This document shows, piece after piece, positions 1-11,766 of a stretch of DNA of 64,000 nucleotides (positions are counted from its first letter, which is position 1; each line of letters opens with the position of its first letter). The position numbers were made by a program, and so were the translations under genes. The notes under the pieces are model-generated. The model had not been told where the DNA came from. It did not search any database and saw only the letters and a list, made by a program, of their open reading frames with translations. This DNA comes from Pratylenchus scribneri (lineage: Eukaryota; Nematoda; Chromadorea; Rhabditida; Pratylenchidae), in the NCBI GenBank assembly GCA_030063045.1, contig JAQSEB010000047.1, forward strand, positions 2,356,001 through 2,420,000, in the 5' to 3' direction.

Positions 1-67
1 CAAATCCCTCATAATAAAATCCCCTACTAGACAAAAATAAAAAAATAACAAATGAATATTTCCCCAG

Positions 68-1066
68 GCCAATTCATCACATGCTTCGAAGACAACGTTG
101 ATTCGTTCGTTTGTTTTTCCTTTCCAAATTGTATCGTACCCAATGTTTTTCAGTTGTCTGACCCATAGGGCGGATGTGAAAATTCCCAAAGTGAATATCA
201 CGGAATTGTTCAGGCTGGGTGTGGACAAAATTGAGAAGACAAAGCAGCAATTGACGAGGAGTTTATCCGGTTCATTTAAAAAAGCCAATGTCTTCATGAA
301 TTTATTTTTTCTTTTTTAGATGGACCAATCCGAAAGGTTGTTAATTGGATGAGTTTATATTAACTTTTAAGAAATAAAATAATATTAAAAAGAGGGAGGA
401 TGGATTCGATCCTTGATGACATTTTTATAGCCTAATTTCTCTAAATTTTCGCCTACCCAGTTAAATATTTTAGTCTATATTAGTCTTGGGACATTGCCTA
501 AAATTTCCAAATAAATTCATCAAAATTGCGCAGATCATCGACACAGCCAGCGATTTTGGCGTTTGTGTTAAGGTGGGTATGCCATTTCACCAATTTCCAT
601 AAATCCAATTCACACATAATTGTGCCCTTCCTTCCCTCACAATTTAGGATTGCTTCTTGGCCAAAAATCCCGATCAATTTTGCTTCGACCGAAAAGAGTC
701 AGTAGTAAGGAAGGGAAAAAAAGTAAAATGCCATTTTAGTTGCCAACCACTTTTGCTAGACAATAAGGCCAAAAAGTCATTGCGGCAATGCACAAAATTG
801 ATTGATTGGAAGAAGGAGGCCGGCGAACTTTGCGGTAGTGTAAAAATAATGATTAGGGGAAATTATAATGAATTTGTCACAGAATGTTCGGTGAAGGCGG
901 GCATCAATGATTTGGACCAATATTGGTAAAGTCTAGGAAATTATTTTGGGTAGCAACTAATTGGCCATATTCCCCACACAGTCCAATGCTAAAATTAATT
1001 GGTGGAAGAGCGAATGGAGGAGGTGGTGGCCAAAATGCTGGGAGGAAAACGCAAGGACGGAAATGA
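68..1066 (+). CDS. 3' part of a cysteine-rich secreted nematode protein
   Basis: Partial gene; the 5' end lies left of the window. Exons inferred from phase-consistent splice sites: 68-104, 154-269, 547-572, 648-697, 740-834, 883-925, 982-1066 (stop TGA). The joined product has a regular cysteine pattern (ITCFED, DSCLTHR, FGVCVKDCF, QFCFDRKDC, LRQCTKL, ELCECSV, DQYC) and a short Gly-rich basic tail (GGRANGGGGGQNAGRK). Introns are 35-60 bp except one of 277 bp. Such spacing resembles nematode extracellular cysteine domains (CPG4-like or T20D4.11-like), which is a tentative family guess. No catalytic motif is visible. The signal peptide, if any, is outside the window. Confidence 0.5.
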
Positions 1067-1396
1067 GCGAAACAAAGAAAAGGGTGAAGCATGGATTGAA
1101 GAAAATTTTTGTTTTCTTTTCTCCCCTATTTTTAATGCGTGTCAAATTGGAAAATACTATTAAAAATTCCTTCAAAATAATAAAAACTTTTCCTCTTTTT
1201 TAAAAAATGCATAAATATTTAAATAATAATTGGACGATTTGATGATGGGGATGGGGAGAGAGGGAAATGAGGAGGAGATCGATGAATGTGGGTAATTGGG
1301 TTATTTTGGTGGTAATTTTGGTTGATTTGTGTGATTCAATTTGTTTGATATTTTTTGATTGTAATTCCATTTCGACTTCATTTAAATTAATTCTTC

Positions 1397-4300
1397 TCAT
1401 TCGCCCCTCTGTTGCTGTTGATGCATCGTGGAATAGATGGAGGCTGCCGGATGATGCGGTTGTTGTTGAAATGTGTCCATGAAGGACAAATCCAATTGTT
1501 GCAGCGGTTGCTCGGCCATTTGTCGATGTTGTTGGCCGGGTACAAGGCCCAGAAGAGATTCAACATTGGCAGCCTCCAGTTGATTATGACCCAACATTGC
1601 GGCAATCTGTGAATGGAGAGGGAAAATCATTGGGGAAGATGTGGCCCGAGGCCCAAACCCTCACTTCGTCGCCAATGTCCATCGATGCACTCTGGGGCTG
1701 GAATTCGCCGGGTGACCATTGGTTGGACATTGGCGAAGGACTGTCACCGCCAGTGGTTGAACTCAATTTACTGTAGGCAATGAAATAAATTGATGAGGTA
1801 ATTAGTGGAATTTGGTGGAATTAAAGAAGGGGGATATACAATTAAATGGGCAAAAAATTATCGGAATAAAAAATAAACACAAAACTTCCAAATAAATAAC
1901 TGACCATGCCGCTGTTTTGGCGACCATCACAATTTCGGAACCAATATAGCCGGTGGGCGATTCATTCGCCTTGTAACGTTCTTCTGTCTCGAAATAGGCG
2001 AGCATTTCCTCCTTGTCAATGTCGGGAAAAAGGCATCGAATGTCCTTCAGTTGAGGACAATTCCGAATGCGCGATGCCAACGACAGCTGGTCCAAATCCT
2101 TGATGGTGAATGGGGCCAAATGGAATGGAACTGAAAAAGATGAGGGGAATGAAAAGATGGAGAATATTGTTACATTGAAGGAAATGGATATTAATCTTAT
2201 AGAGAAGATGAAAAGTTATAGAAATATAAAAAAGTTCTTTTCGGAAAGAAAAGTGCAATTACAAATACAATCCATTTCCGGAAAGAAAAGTGCAATTACA
2301 ATTCCGGATAGAAAAGTGCAATTACAAATACAATCCAAAAAAGTGCAATTACAATTCCGGAAAGAAAAGTGCAATTACAATTCCGGAAAGAAAAGTGCAA
2401 TTACAATCTTCCGGAAAGAAAAGTGCAATTACAATTCCGGAAAGAAAAGTGCAATTACAATTCCGGAAAGAAAAGTGCAATTACAATTCCGGAAAGGAAA
2501 GTGCAATTACAATTCCGGAAAGAAAAGTACAATTCCGGAAAGAAAAGTGCAATTACAATTCCGGAAAGAAAAGTGCAATTACAATTCCGGAAAGAAAAGT
2601 GCAATTACAATTCCGGAAAGAAAGTGCAATTACAATTCCGGAAAAAAGTGCAATTACAATTCCGGAAAAAAGTGCAATTACAATTTCGGAAAGAAAGTGC
2701 AATTACAATTCCGGAAAAAAGTGCAATTACAATTCCGGAAAAAAGTGCAATTACAATTCCGGAAAAAAAGTGCAATTACAATTCCGGAAAGAAAAGTGCA
2801 ATTACAATTACAATCCCTTTCCGGAAAGAAAAGTGCAATTGCAATTACAATCCTTTTCAAAAGTGCAATTGCAATTACAATCCTTTTCCGGAAAGAAAAG
2901 TGCAATTACAATTACAATCCCTTTCCGGAATGAAATGAAACTAATTCTCATTCCGGAAAAAGTAACCGGAAACAATTTTTGATTTTCATTCCGTAACAAT
3001 TGTCTAAAGATCCGATATGCAAATATGTGAATTAATTTTTATGAATAAATAGGAAATTAATTAAGTGAATAAAGCATTGAATCTGAATCGCTTGCCTTTG
3101 ACTCCATCCTCTTCACAAACGAATCCAATGGAGACGGCCCCAGTTTGAGTGTCGGAAAAGCGAAGAAGGAATGTGGAATTTGGACACCTCATCATTTGTT
3201 GGGATGCGTCCTGCTTGGAAATGAAGCCAACAAGCCAGCCTGAGGGAAATAAGGATAATTTATACCAAATGTGTGGGATTTGAAACCTTCATCCCAGAAT
3301 TTGAGCAATTTTTGTTTGATCAACTGCATTATGAGGAAAAACCATTCCCAAAATGAGAAATTAACATCGTCGCGAAGGTTTTGCTGAAAATGCGCAACAA
3401 AATTAGAACATTGATGAAGTAGTGGACCTTGGCAAATCGTTGGAATGTGATTGGTTTATTGTCCACTGTCGAATGGATTATGCCCAATTTGTCGCCCAAA
3501 TAGGCCAAATCACTGTCGCTGAGTGGGCCTAATTTTGAGGAGGGGACTTTCATGTAAAAGGGAAGAATTATGTACGATGTGCTCCGGTGAACAATGAGAA
3601 TTTATGGCGAAGTACTTGACTTAAATCAGTCCATGAAACCATCATGATGTCATCCGATCCGTTGGTTCGGTTCACAGAGGAAAATGCCCGCTAAAAATGG
3701 AAAATTTCTCTAATTATTTAATATTAGTATTTCTGTACCTGCCAAAGGATGACTGCTTGCGCATCACAGTCCTGAGAGCCGTGGACAGTGACCTGAATAA
3801 ATGGAATTAATGACAAAAAATAACAGTGGAGAATTACCATGATGGGCAGTGACAAAGTCCAAACATCGAATTTGCCCAAATTACCCAATTGGAATGGTGT
3901 AATATGGAATAGGAGAGCATATCTGAATTAGTAGATGAAAAATTGTCAGGCATTCGGAACAAACTTTTGATCGGTGGCCGTTTGGACGGCTTGACTAGCT
4001 TGAAGGCTGCCTTTGGCCGGCGGTTTTCGATGCGCAATTCTCGAAAGTTTCTGTAGTGGAAAAATGATTCAAATGACCCAAAAATTGAGGGACCGAATTG
4101 TTGAATTTTGCAGCCATATGGCCTCTCTCATCCAGCGTTAATTTCTCAAAATCATTGCTGATTGATCCAACCGTTTTGATGTCTTTTTCGTTGATTTGCC
4201 CAGTGCTCAGCATTTTTGCCTCCTCTTCGGCAATTATTTTCACAGTCACATTTGTGTTCACCAATTGTTGTTTGATGCCGAGCCGATCACCGATCAGAAG

Positions 4301-6721
4301 GCGAACCTGCGTAAATGAATTTTCCATTCATTGAATCATCAAATTCGTGTGCTAGTTTTATGGAAAAAATTTGGCCAAATCAGGCTTATAAAATTATAAA
4401 TTACTATGCTCCAAAAGTGTAGTCTTAAACTAAACTTAACCCATAGGTATAATCCTAGGCCCTAATACTTTATTATGGCAAAGTAAATGGCCTCTCAAGT
4501 TAATTTTTCTATCAATGTTCTTTTCTGCAAATTAAAATATTTTTCCTTTTAAATATACAGTTATCTATTCCTTCCACCAATAATATTTTACTCCAAATTG
4601 TTTATCAAAATCACCTTGTCAATGCCAATAATGCCTAAAAGGGCTTCTCCTATTCATCCTACTGTACCCTCATTTTCGCCTAATCATAATCAGCCTGTCC
4701 CTGTCACCCTATCAATCAAATATTGCCCCAATCTGCCTTTTTAAACCCGCTCCTTTCCCCACTAAATGTTCACTTTTCAGTTTTCACCCTTTTTTTTACG
4801 ACGTTCTGTTCTCAATCAGTCCAGCTTAAATCCAATCCCCTTTCCTTGGCCACTGGGGGCTTAGGCTCCCGGCAAAGACCCGGGGCGAGAGCCTTTTAGG
4901 CCTATTCTCGTCCCGAACCACATTGGTCCCGGTAATAAGGACTATAATTTCCTCCATATACATATCATTCTGATTCTGATCACAAATTTTACCTCGGCCA
5001 CAAATTTGTGCTGCGTTTTCAGGACTGGATCCGGTTGAACGGCCACCACAAAGGATTGGGTGACCAACATGCACAACAGCTTGGTCAGTGTTTCCAGAAT
5101 TTGGGACAAATTCGAAATATGCGATTGGGCGGATGCATCCGACAATTGCGGAGATCGCCTCAACAAATCCAACTATGCCAGAGGGTAAATTCATATTCAA
5201 ATGGATAAATGAAACCTGCCAACAGGCGCAGGCCCTCAATGTCCAATTGTTCTCGGCCAACACCTCGAATCTAGGTGCGAATTATTTTGCGTGAATTAAT
5301 GTAGACTTAAAGGCAAAGTTTTAAGTTTATACTTGGCTTTAAAGTGAATTTTGTTAGTATTGTTTCATATATTAGCTTTCCAATTATTGACACAAAATGG
5401 CTTAAAGGCTTATCTTAAGCCGGATTCAAAGCCTAAATTTCCAATACTTATTACTGTCCTGACTAAAGCCTCAACGAAAATCCAGGCCTATATGATGTGG
5501 GCAATCAATTACGAAATAATAAATAGAAATTTACTCTCCCAATTTAACAAATTAATTTGATCAAAAAATTATTGCCAAAAGATGGGCCAAGCACAACTCA
5601 CTCCGATTGTACTTCATCCAATTGTTGTTCTCGCTGTTCGAATCCAACTCCAATTTGGGACAATTTTTGGCTGTTTTTCCATTCCAAAAGTCGTTCCGAT
5701 ATTAAATGTGTTTGCATCATTGCAATCAAATGGACACCTTCGTTCAGATGTTTCACCTATGAAATGTGCCGAAATCCATTCAATTTCATTCCCAAAATTC
5801 CTAAAACTTGCCAGGCTCACTCGCCGTTCTGTCAGCTGCTCATAAAGTTGACTGGCACGCCGTTGCATTTCCAGCCTACAATTTTAAAGGGAATGAATCC
5901 AGTCCAAATAATATTTTATTGGAATTCGTATTCAATTATGAATCTTATGGAAAATATTCTGAATCCCTGTGCCATTTTCACTTTGCCTATTCTATAATTC
6001 GCCTTGCTACTTTGTTTATTTTCAGATTCACTTAAAGTTTAAAAACACTGACAAAAGAAGCTTCGTTTATAAGATTTAGATTGGAAATTTGGAATCTTAT
6101 TTCAATGTGAAACAATTTCAATCATCCTCTCTTGATTAATGCAAATTTAATGAGAACCAAAATTATTCCACTTGAAATTGAAATTTGGCGCAATCCTTTA
6201 TTCTAATTTCATGTGAATTCCTTGGGGAATGGAAACTCACTCAAGAATTCTCACCTTAAAATAAAATGGCCTTTGATGGGACTTATGGGTGTATTTTTAG
6301 TTCCATATAATGCCTACAGCTACACTTGTTAAACCGCTTTCCTTATCACTGCTAAAAAAGTGTTCGCCTCGGAAATTATATGGTTAAAGATTGTATTTTT
6401 GGCATTTTTGGGTAAATTTCTCCAAATCCAGAATGGAGTGGGCAACCCAATATAATCGCCTAATTATAATTAATTAATTAATTCATTCCCCACTCACATG
6501 CTTTGTCTTGCGGCCCCCAACTGTTCATGCCTTTGCTCATGCTCCAATTGCTGAATTGCCAATTGGAATCGCTGCAACTCGCTGATGTCATTCACGAAAC
6601 GACCCTGCATGTCCTTGTTCTCCTCCCACAACATTTGGCAATCCTTGGACAGTGCGGCCAGCGCCGCCTTCTGCTGTTCACCAGATGCCATTGGACTGTG
6701 CGAATGTTGTTGTTGTTGCAT
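1397..6721 (-). CDS. sta-1: STAT transcription factor
   Basis: Signal transducer and activator of transcription: cytoplasmic until tyrosine phosphorylation, then a nuclear dimer binding DNA. Sixteen exons with consistent phases: 6721-6498, 5875-5821, 5756-5602, 5270-5216, 5172-4993, 4306-4094, 4050-3965, 3922-3838, 3792-3739, 3690-3576, 3528-3428, 3383-3287, 3239-3096, 2130-1905, 1770-1665, 1606-1397; about 701 aa. Coiled-coil region (HLISERLLEWKNSQKLSQIG), DNA-binding domain (AVQPDPVLKTQHKF; LLIGDRLGIKQQ; DVWTLSLPIMVTVHGSQ), linker (SFWEWFFLIMQLIK), SH2 (GFISK; FLLRFSDTQTG with Arg about 500) and the tyrosine site PTGYIGSE (Tyr about 583). It starts directly at the coiled coil, so the N-terminal dimerisation domain is absent, as described for C. 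elegans STA-1. The C-terminus is Gln-rich. The intron after the SH2 exon is GC-AG and holds a tandem array. Confidence 0.93.
2236..2935 (+). repeat. minisatellite with TTCCGGAA core in STAT intron
   Basis: About 27 tandem units of roughly 24-26 bp, each made of the palindrome TTCCGGAA, an A-rich stretch and GTGCAATTACAA. It lies wholly inside the STAT intron 2131-3095. The right end has higher-order variants in which the ACAA tail is doubled (ATTACAATTACAATCC). All-frame openness of the array explains the long spurious ORFs here. Confidence 0.95.
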
Positions 6722-8171
6722 ATTTCGGGCACGTTAATTGTTTTTGTTTTTAGATTAGTTTTTATTCCACACACAATTTTGACGCCTTATGACTTTTTTG
6801 TGGCCAAATGGACTCCACTGAATGAATGAGGAGGGAATATATATGGGAGAAAGGGTGACAAATGACTATCAAAAGAGTGGGGGCCAAGGAGGGGTGGGGA
6901 AGGCGAGTTATTGGCCATAGCCAATGAGGGCGATGGCGGAATGTGCTCTCGTGCTTATTATGATGATGATGAGGAGGAGAGTGGCCCCAAGGCTGTGATG
7001 AAGGAGGGGGGATTGGGGGTTGCGCGGGGACAAGGCTGGCTTGAATTGTTGAGTGAGGGAGCCCTCCTAATTACTTTTTTGTTTTGTGGTGCTGTGTGAA
7101 AATGTGTGGTAAAACCGCACCGCGAAAACACAGCGGTCCCTCTTGGCGAGAGTCGAGAGAGAAAATAGTGGAGAATGGAAGGGTGGGAAGAAGATATCGT
7201 CCACAGGGCTTCATCCACATTTCCCTTTCTCAATTCCCTTCCCCTCCCTTTTAACTTTATCCTCCTCCTCCTATATATATCCCAATGTCTTGGCCATTTG
7301 TGAAAAAAAGGGTGGCTTTCAGCCAGTGAGTGAAATGAAGGCGAAGGGAAAGATTGAAAGGAAAGTGAGGCGAGAAGACAAAATATAGAGTTGGCCAAAG
7401 GAAGTCAACCGGGACGAAGGATGCAGGGAATGCCGCCACTGGTAGCCTGTTGCCAATTTTTATGGCCAAGGTAAAGGACAGAGGATTGGCCTTTGAGGAC
7501 AAAATGTCCAAAAGGCCAATGGAGGAATGAAGGGAGGGAAGGGAAGAAATGTGGCCAAATTTAAGGGAAAGAAAAAGGCCACAGAAAATGTTGGCATCAA
7601 AATATATGGGGGTGGACAAAAGCGAAGTCCAATGAAAATGCCTTGTTTCACTCATTGCAGCCAATTTTAAGGTCATTTTTTGTGCCAAAATGCATTTAAG
7701 CAATTGAATTTTCACTCATCAAAGAAAGGATAAATATTATCAAAATTCTCGCCTATCCACCTTCCACTCTCGACTCTCGATCAAATTTACGCATTCAATT
7801 TCTACCAATTTTGATTTTACATAAATTTTCATACTTAACCTTCAAACAAAATAAAAAATATTTATTTATTCCACAAATTGATTCCCCCTCCAAATTCCCC
7901 ACCGACCAGTCATCCATTTCCATTCATTCATTTTGCCCCATTTTTTCCCATTTAGTTCCATCCATATTTTCCCCCATATTTATTGAGCCGATCTTCATTT
8001 TTTATTACAATTCCCCAAAAAATTGGTTTCCCCTTCACATTTTCTGCCCTTTTATATTGTAAAAAACATATTGTCTCTGCGCGGAATGCCTCAATCAAAT
8101 GTAAACAAATGTTCCATACAAAAAATGGGGCCAAATTTTTTCTTTCACCAATTTTGGCACAAAATTTTCAG
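6722..8171. other. intergenic region upstream of STAT
   Basis: Divergent spacer between the STAT start codon and the fucokinase-like exons. It is richer in G+C than flanking introns around 6.9-7.6 kb. I see no protein family in any frame. A short GATGATGATGAGGAGGAG purine run sits near 6961-6980. It probably contains STAT 5' regulatory sequence. The missing N-terminal half of the fucokinase was searched for by eye here and not found. Confidence 0.5.
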
Positions 8172-8461
8172 CATCAGTCCCAAATAATTGTGCCCTCCAA
8201 TCATTGTTGTTGCCAGTCCATTTTGGATTCCCTTTTGTCCTCTGCCTCGACGGCACCATTGTCGATCGACCAATTCAGCCGAATTTTGAGCCGTGCCGCA
8301 TTTGAATTGCGCAAAATTTGTAACAATAAAAAAGGAGAAGGGGAAGGAGGGAAAAATGATGAGAAAAAGAATACGGAGATGGATGAAGTGGAGGCAGAGG
8401 CTATTTGGAGGCGAATAAAATTGCTGATTCAGGTGTGGCCAAAAAATCCCTATTCATAGAT

Positions 8462-9093
8462 TAATTCCGCCTGGTTAAGAATAATTCCGCCTGGTTAAGA
8501 ATAAATCCGCCTGGTTAAAAATAAATCCGCCTGGTTAAGAATAATTCCGCCTGGTTAAAAATAAATCCGCCTGGTTAGAATAATTCCGCCTGGCGAACTT
8601 AGAATAATTCCGCCTGGCGAACTTAGAATAATTTCGCCTGGCGAACTTAGAATAATTCCGCCTGAAGAACTTAGAATAATTCCGCCTGGCGAACTTAGAA
8701 TAATTCCGCCTGACGAACTTAGAATAATTCCGCCTGGCGAATTTAGAATAATTCCGCCTGGCGAAATTAGAATAATTCCGCCTGGCGAACTTAGAATAAT
8801 TCCGCCTGGCGAACTTAGAATAATCCGCCTGGCGAACTTAGAATAATTCCGCCTGGCGAACTTAGAATAATTCCGCCTGTTTTAATTCCGCCTGGCGAAC
8901 TTAGAATAATTCCGCCTGTTTTAATTCCGCCTGGCGAACTTAGAATAATTCCGCCTGGCGAACTTAGAATAATTCCGCCTGATTAGAATAATTCCGCCTG
9001 GCTAAGAATAATTCCGCCTGGTTAAAAATAATTCCGCCTGATTAGAATAATTCCGCCTGGCTAAGAATAATTCCGCCTGGTTACAATAATTCC
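8462..9093 (+). repeat. minisatellite with AATTCCGCCTGG core, CGAACTTAGAAT spacer
   Basis: About 27 units, mostly 24 bp: core TAATTCCGCCTGG followed by CGAACTTAGAA. Both edges carry shorter units whose spacer is TTAAGAA or TTAAAAA, so spacer types are arranged in blocks. It lies in an intron of the fucokinase-like locus. Confidence 0.95.
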
Positions 9094-9964
9094 ATCTATT
9101 CATATTAGCGAAAAGTACCAATTTCCCTTCCCCAACCCCCGCCCCTTCATTCCTTCAATATTTTCCCTTTCTCCAATCCACAGTTTGGCCTTACGAATGA
9201 TACTCGATTGCCTGGATGGATTTTCAAAATGGGCCAAGCAATGTTGTGCCAAGGGAATGCCAACATATTTGGCAATTTCCCGACACATATTCCCTCATAT
9301 TATTCCCATTCCCCATCCACAACAGTTGATCGCCTCGAATGGATTTGCCTTTCATTGAATGGTCACAATTTGCCGCCTATTTGCACACCAAAACCGGCAT
9401 TTTTGCCATTCAATAGCTGGATTGATGGCCAATGCTCTTCGCCTCCATCCCAATCTTCGGCTGAGGCCGCGGCTCGGGTCGATATTGCCGGTCGGATTTT
9501 TATGAATTCTGTCGATTTATGAGGAATTTTTGGGAAAAATCCAAATGGGGCAATTGATATTTGATTTGCCCTTGAGGAAATTGGTGGTATTTTGGGCAAT
9601 TTTAAGGAGAATGAGAATGAATAGAAAATGAGACAAATATGAATAAAGGACATTTTGAGTTTAATAATTGATACATCAAACATTTAATTCATCAATCCAT
9701 CCGACAATTTCTCTAAAATCAAGGTGGATGGACGGACACACCTCCAATCACATATCAAATGGGCCAAATTGTGCCAGCCGTGCTAAGCATGTCCATACGG
9801 GTCAATGGAAAGGTGAGAGGAGGGGAGAATATTCCATAATGTTTTATAGGCTAAAAAACAATATATTCTATTCAAAAAAGGAAAAAGGAATTAACATTTC
9901 TTTTCTGGAATAAAAAACAATTGAATATCATCGATTCATGTCAGTATCTAGTCCTCTCTCTATT

Positions 9965-10260
9965 GATTATTGCTCGACGAGGCAATCCCAATTCAGGAAG
10001 GCGATATACCATTCGAAAGCCTTAAATGTACTTTACAAAAGCGGCTAGATTAAAATTTTTATAATCAAGCTTTAAAAAAGTTACATGTCATTAACTATAA
10101 TAAAGCCCAAATTTTTTTGAAGAAAAGCCGTTTATTTTATTAATTGTTTTAATTTTCTAAAATTTATAATAGCCACTTTTTAGAGGACATTTAGGGCTTT
10201 CAAATGGCATATCTCCTTCCCAAATTGGTTACTTCCTTGTTGAGATATAGCCAAATGAAT
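9965..10260. mobile_element. foldback (MITE-like) element, copy 1
   Basis: About 295 bp. The left arm (CAATCCCAATTCAGGAAGGC, CATTCGAAAGCCTTAAATGT) is the approximate reverse complement of the right arm (TTTAGAGGACATTTAGGGC, CAAATGGCATATC, CCAAATTGGTTACTTCCTTG). It sits in an intron of the fucokinase-like locus. Confidence 0.8.
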
Positions 10261-11766
10261 GCCACCGGAGTACTGTAATGACAGTACTCAATATTTCTGC
10301 TTCTGCTTTTCCTTCTTTTCGTTGAATTCCTCCATTCCCGTTCCACAATCACTCTTGGTTGTTTCCTATTTTAAGCTTCCAATCCGTTGTCGTTGCTCTC
10401 GTTTGGAATATTTCGAGGGAATTTTTTATAGGGAAATGTCAGCCGGCCGCCAACAGCCAACATTGGTTGGTTTTTATGGGCCCAAATTTTGTCAAAAAAG
10501 AATATTCAGCATTTCAATTCGGCAGCCAAAGTCTTCGAAAACTGCAATCGACCTTCAAAACCAGGCAATCATTCCATTCTCAACACTTAGAGATTTGGAA
10601 ATTATGAGGAAAAATTTCTTTAGGTTCACTGATTTGTGCCGTTTTGGTCGTTGCCGGTTTCGTTAGGGAGGAATTGAATGGTGGCGAACGAAGGCAATTC
10701 TTCCATTTTGGGGGCCCAGGCAGGGGAATGCTCATCGAGACGGAGTCAGTTTTTCGATTTTTAATGGGCTATCCAATGATTTTGGTTTTAAAAATGAGCT
10801 CCGAAATATGGCCATTTTTTTGGTATTTACATTTTGGCATTGAATGTGGCTTCCTTTCTGTGAAAGGAAGTGTCCTTTTTGCCTTTTACTTTGCTAGCTT
10901 AAATGGAAAAGGAAGCTGAAAGGCTGAAGGGGAAAATTTCGACAATTTTTAGACCGAAATTAATAGAATTTAATTAATTCATTCATCTAATTTATCCCTT
11001 CTCTCCTTTAATAGATCGGATTTGCCTCATGGCTCGGGGCTGGGCTCATCGAGCATTCTTTCCGGTGCCCTTTTGGCGGCGTTAGCCCAAATCAAGGGCC
11101 AAAAATGCGGAATGCATCCAGCACATTTGGTGCATTCCGTTCTACGTGTTGAGCAATTGCATTCAACCGGAGGCGGATGGCAGGATCAAATGGGCGGCTG
11201 CTTGGCTGGATGGCGGCAAATATTTTTTTTCTCATTTTTCTTTAATTTTTTAATATTTTACTGCCTTCAAAACCTCCTTCTCTTTTAAGCCTACCCAAAA
11301 TTAGGCGAAATGAATGATCCTCTCCCTCCCTCATTCCCCCTTTCCAATTGAACCAATCCTTTTTAGGCCAATTCCCGTCGAAATATTGCGCAGAATACAA
11401 TGAATTGAAGAAGCAATTTGCGAAGAATACGGAGCCGAAAATTGTTACGGAATTCAAGGAGGAATTGATGCGAAGGGGAATGGCCGAAGTGGGATGGATG
11501 GCCGGCGCCGGGGGCGGCGGTTTTCTTTACATTTGGTTGGCCAAAGGAGTGAAAGTGGCTGAAATGGAGGAAATGATGGGCACCGATGCCCGGTGGAGGG
11601 GAATGCAAATTTGGAGGGTAAAAATGGAAAAGGAAATGCCAATGGATGTGAAATAATCAAAATGGATCAATTTTGTCAAAAATATTTTTTTATAATATTT
11701 AAATTATCGTGCATAAATATTTAATAATTATTAAAATATTCTATTCAACATCAAAATTGTTTGGCA

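Larger units (their letters stand above)
8172..11655 (+). pseudogene. L-fucokinase (GHMP kinase) remnant or broken gene
   Basis: L-fucokinase phosphorylates L-fucose in the GDP-fucose salvage pathway. Recognisable exons: about 8172-8432, a piece ending at 9490 (ARVDIAG), 9724-9812 (GWTDTPPITYQMGQIVP), 10376-10465, 10510-10564, 10624-10744, 11015 to about 11215, 11367-11655. The GHMP ATP-binding motif is intact (LPHGSGLGSSSIL), as are TGGGWQDQMGG and the C-terminal GAGGGGFLY. The animal enzyme is about 1,080 aa with a large N-terminal domain; that domain is not found upstream. About 110 residues between the QDQMGG segment and the C-terminal motif are also missing, and the flanking intron phases do not match (phase 2 out, phase 1 in). 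The intron 10565-10623 is GC-AG; the intron near 8433-9195 holds a tandem array. Either a truncated pseudogene, or an assembly deletion. Confidence 0.7.

Noticed and set aside
2236..2935. STAT autoregulation through its own intron array (TTCCGGAA as a GAS site)
   Set aside because: STAT sites are TTC(N3-4)GAA; the array core has a spacing of two, which fits HSE or ETS better. The same core also occurs in unrelated genes.
2067..2982. Long overlapping ORFs in the TTCCGGAA array of the STAT intron
   Set aside because: They are by-products of a stop-free tandem unit, lie inside an intron and have no non-repetitive part resembling a protein.
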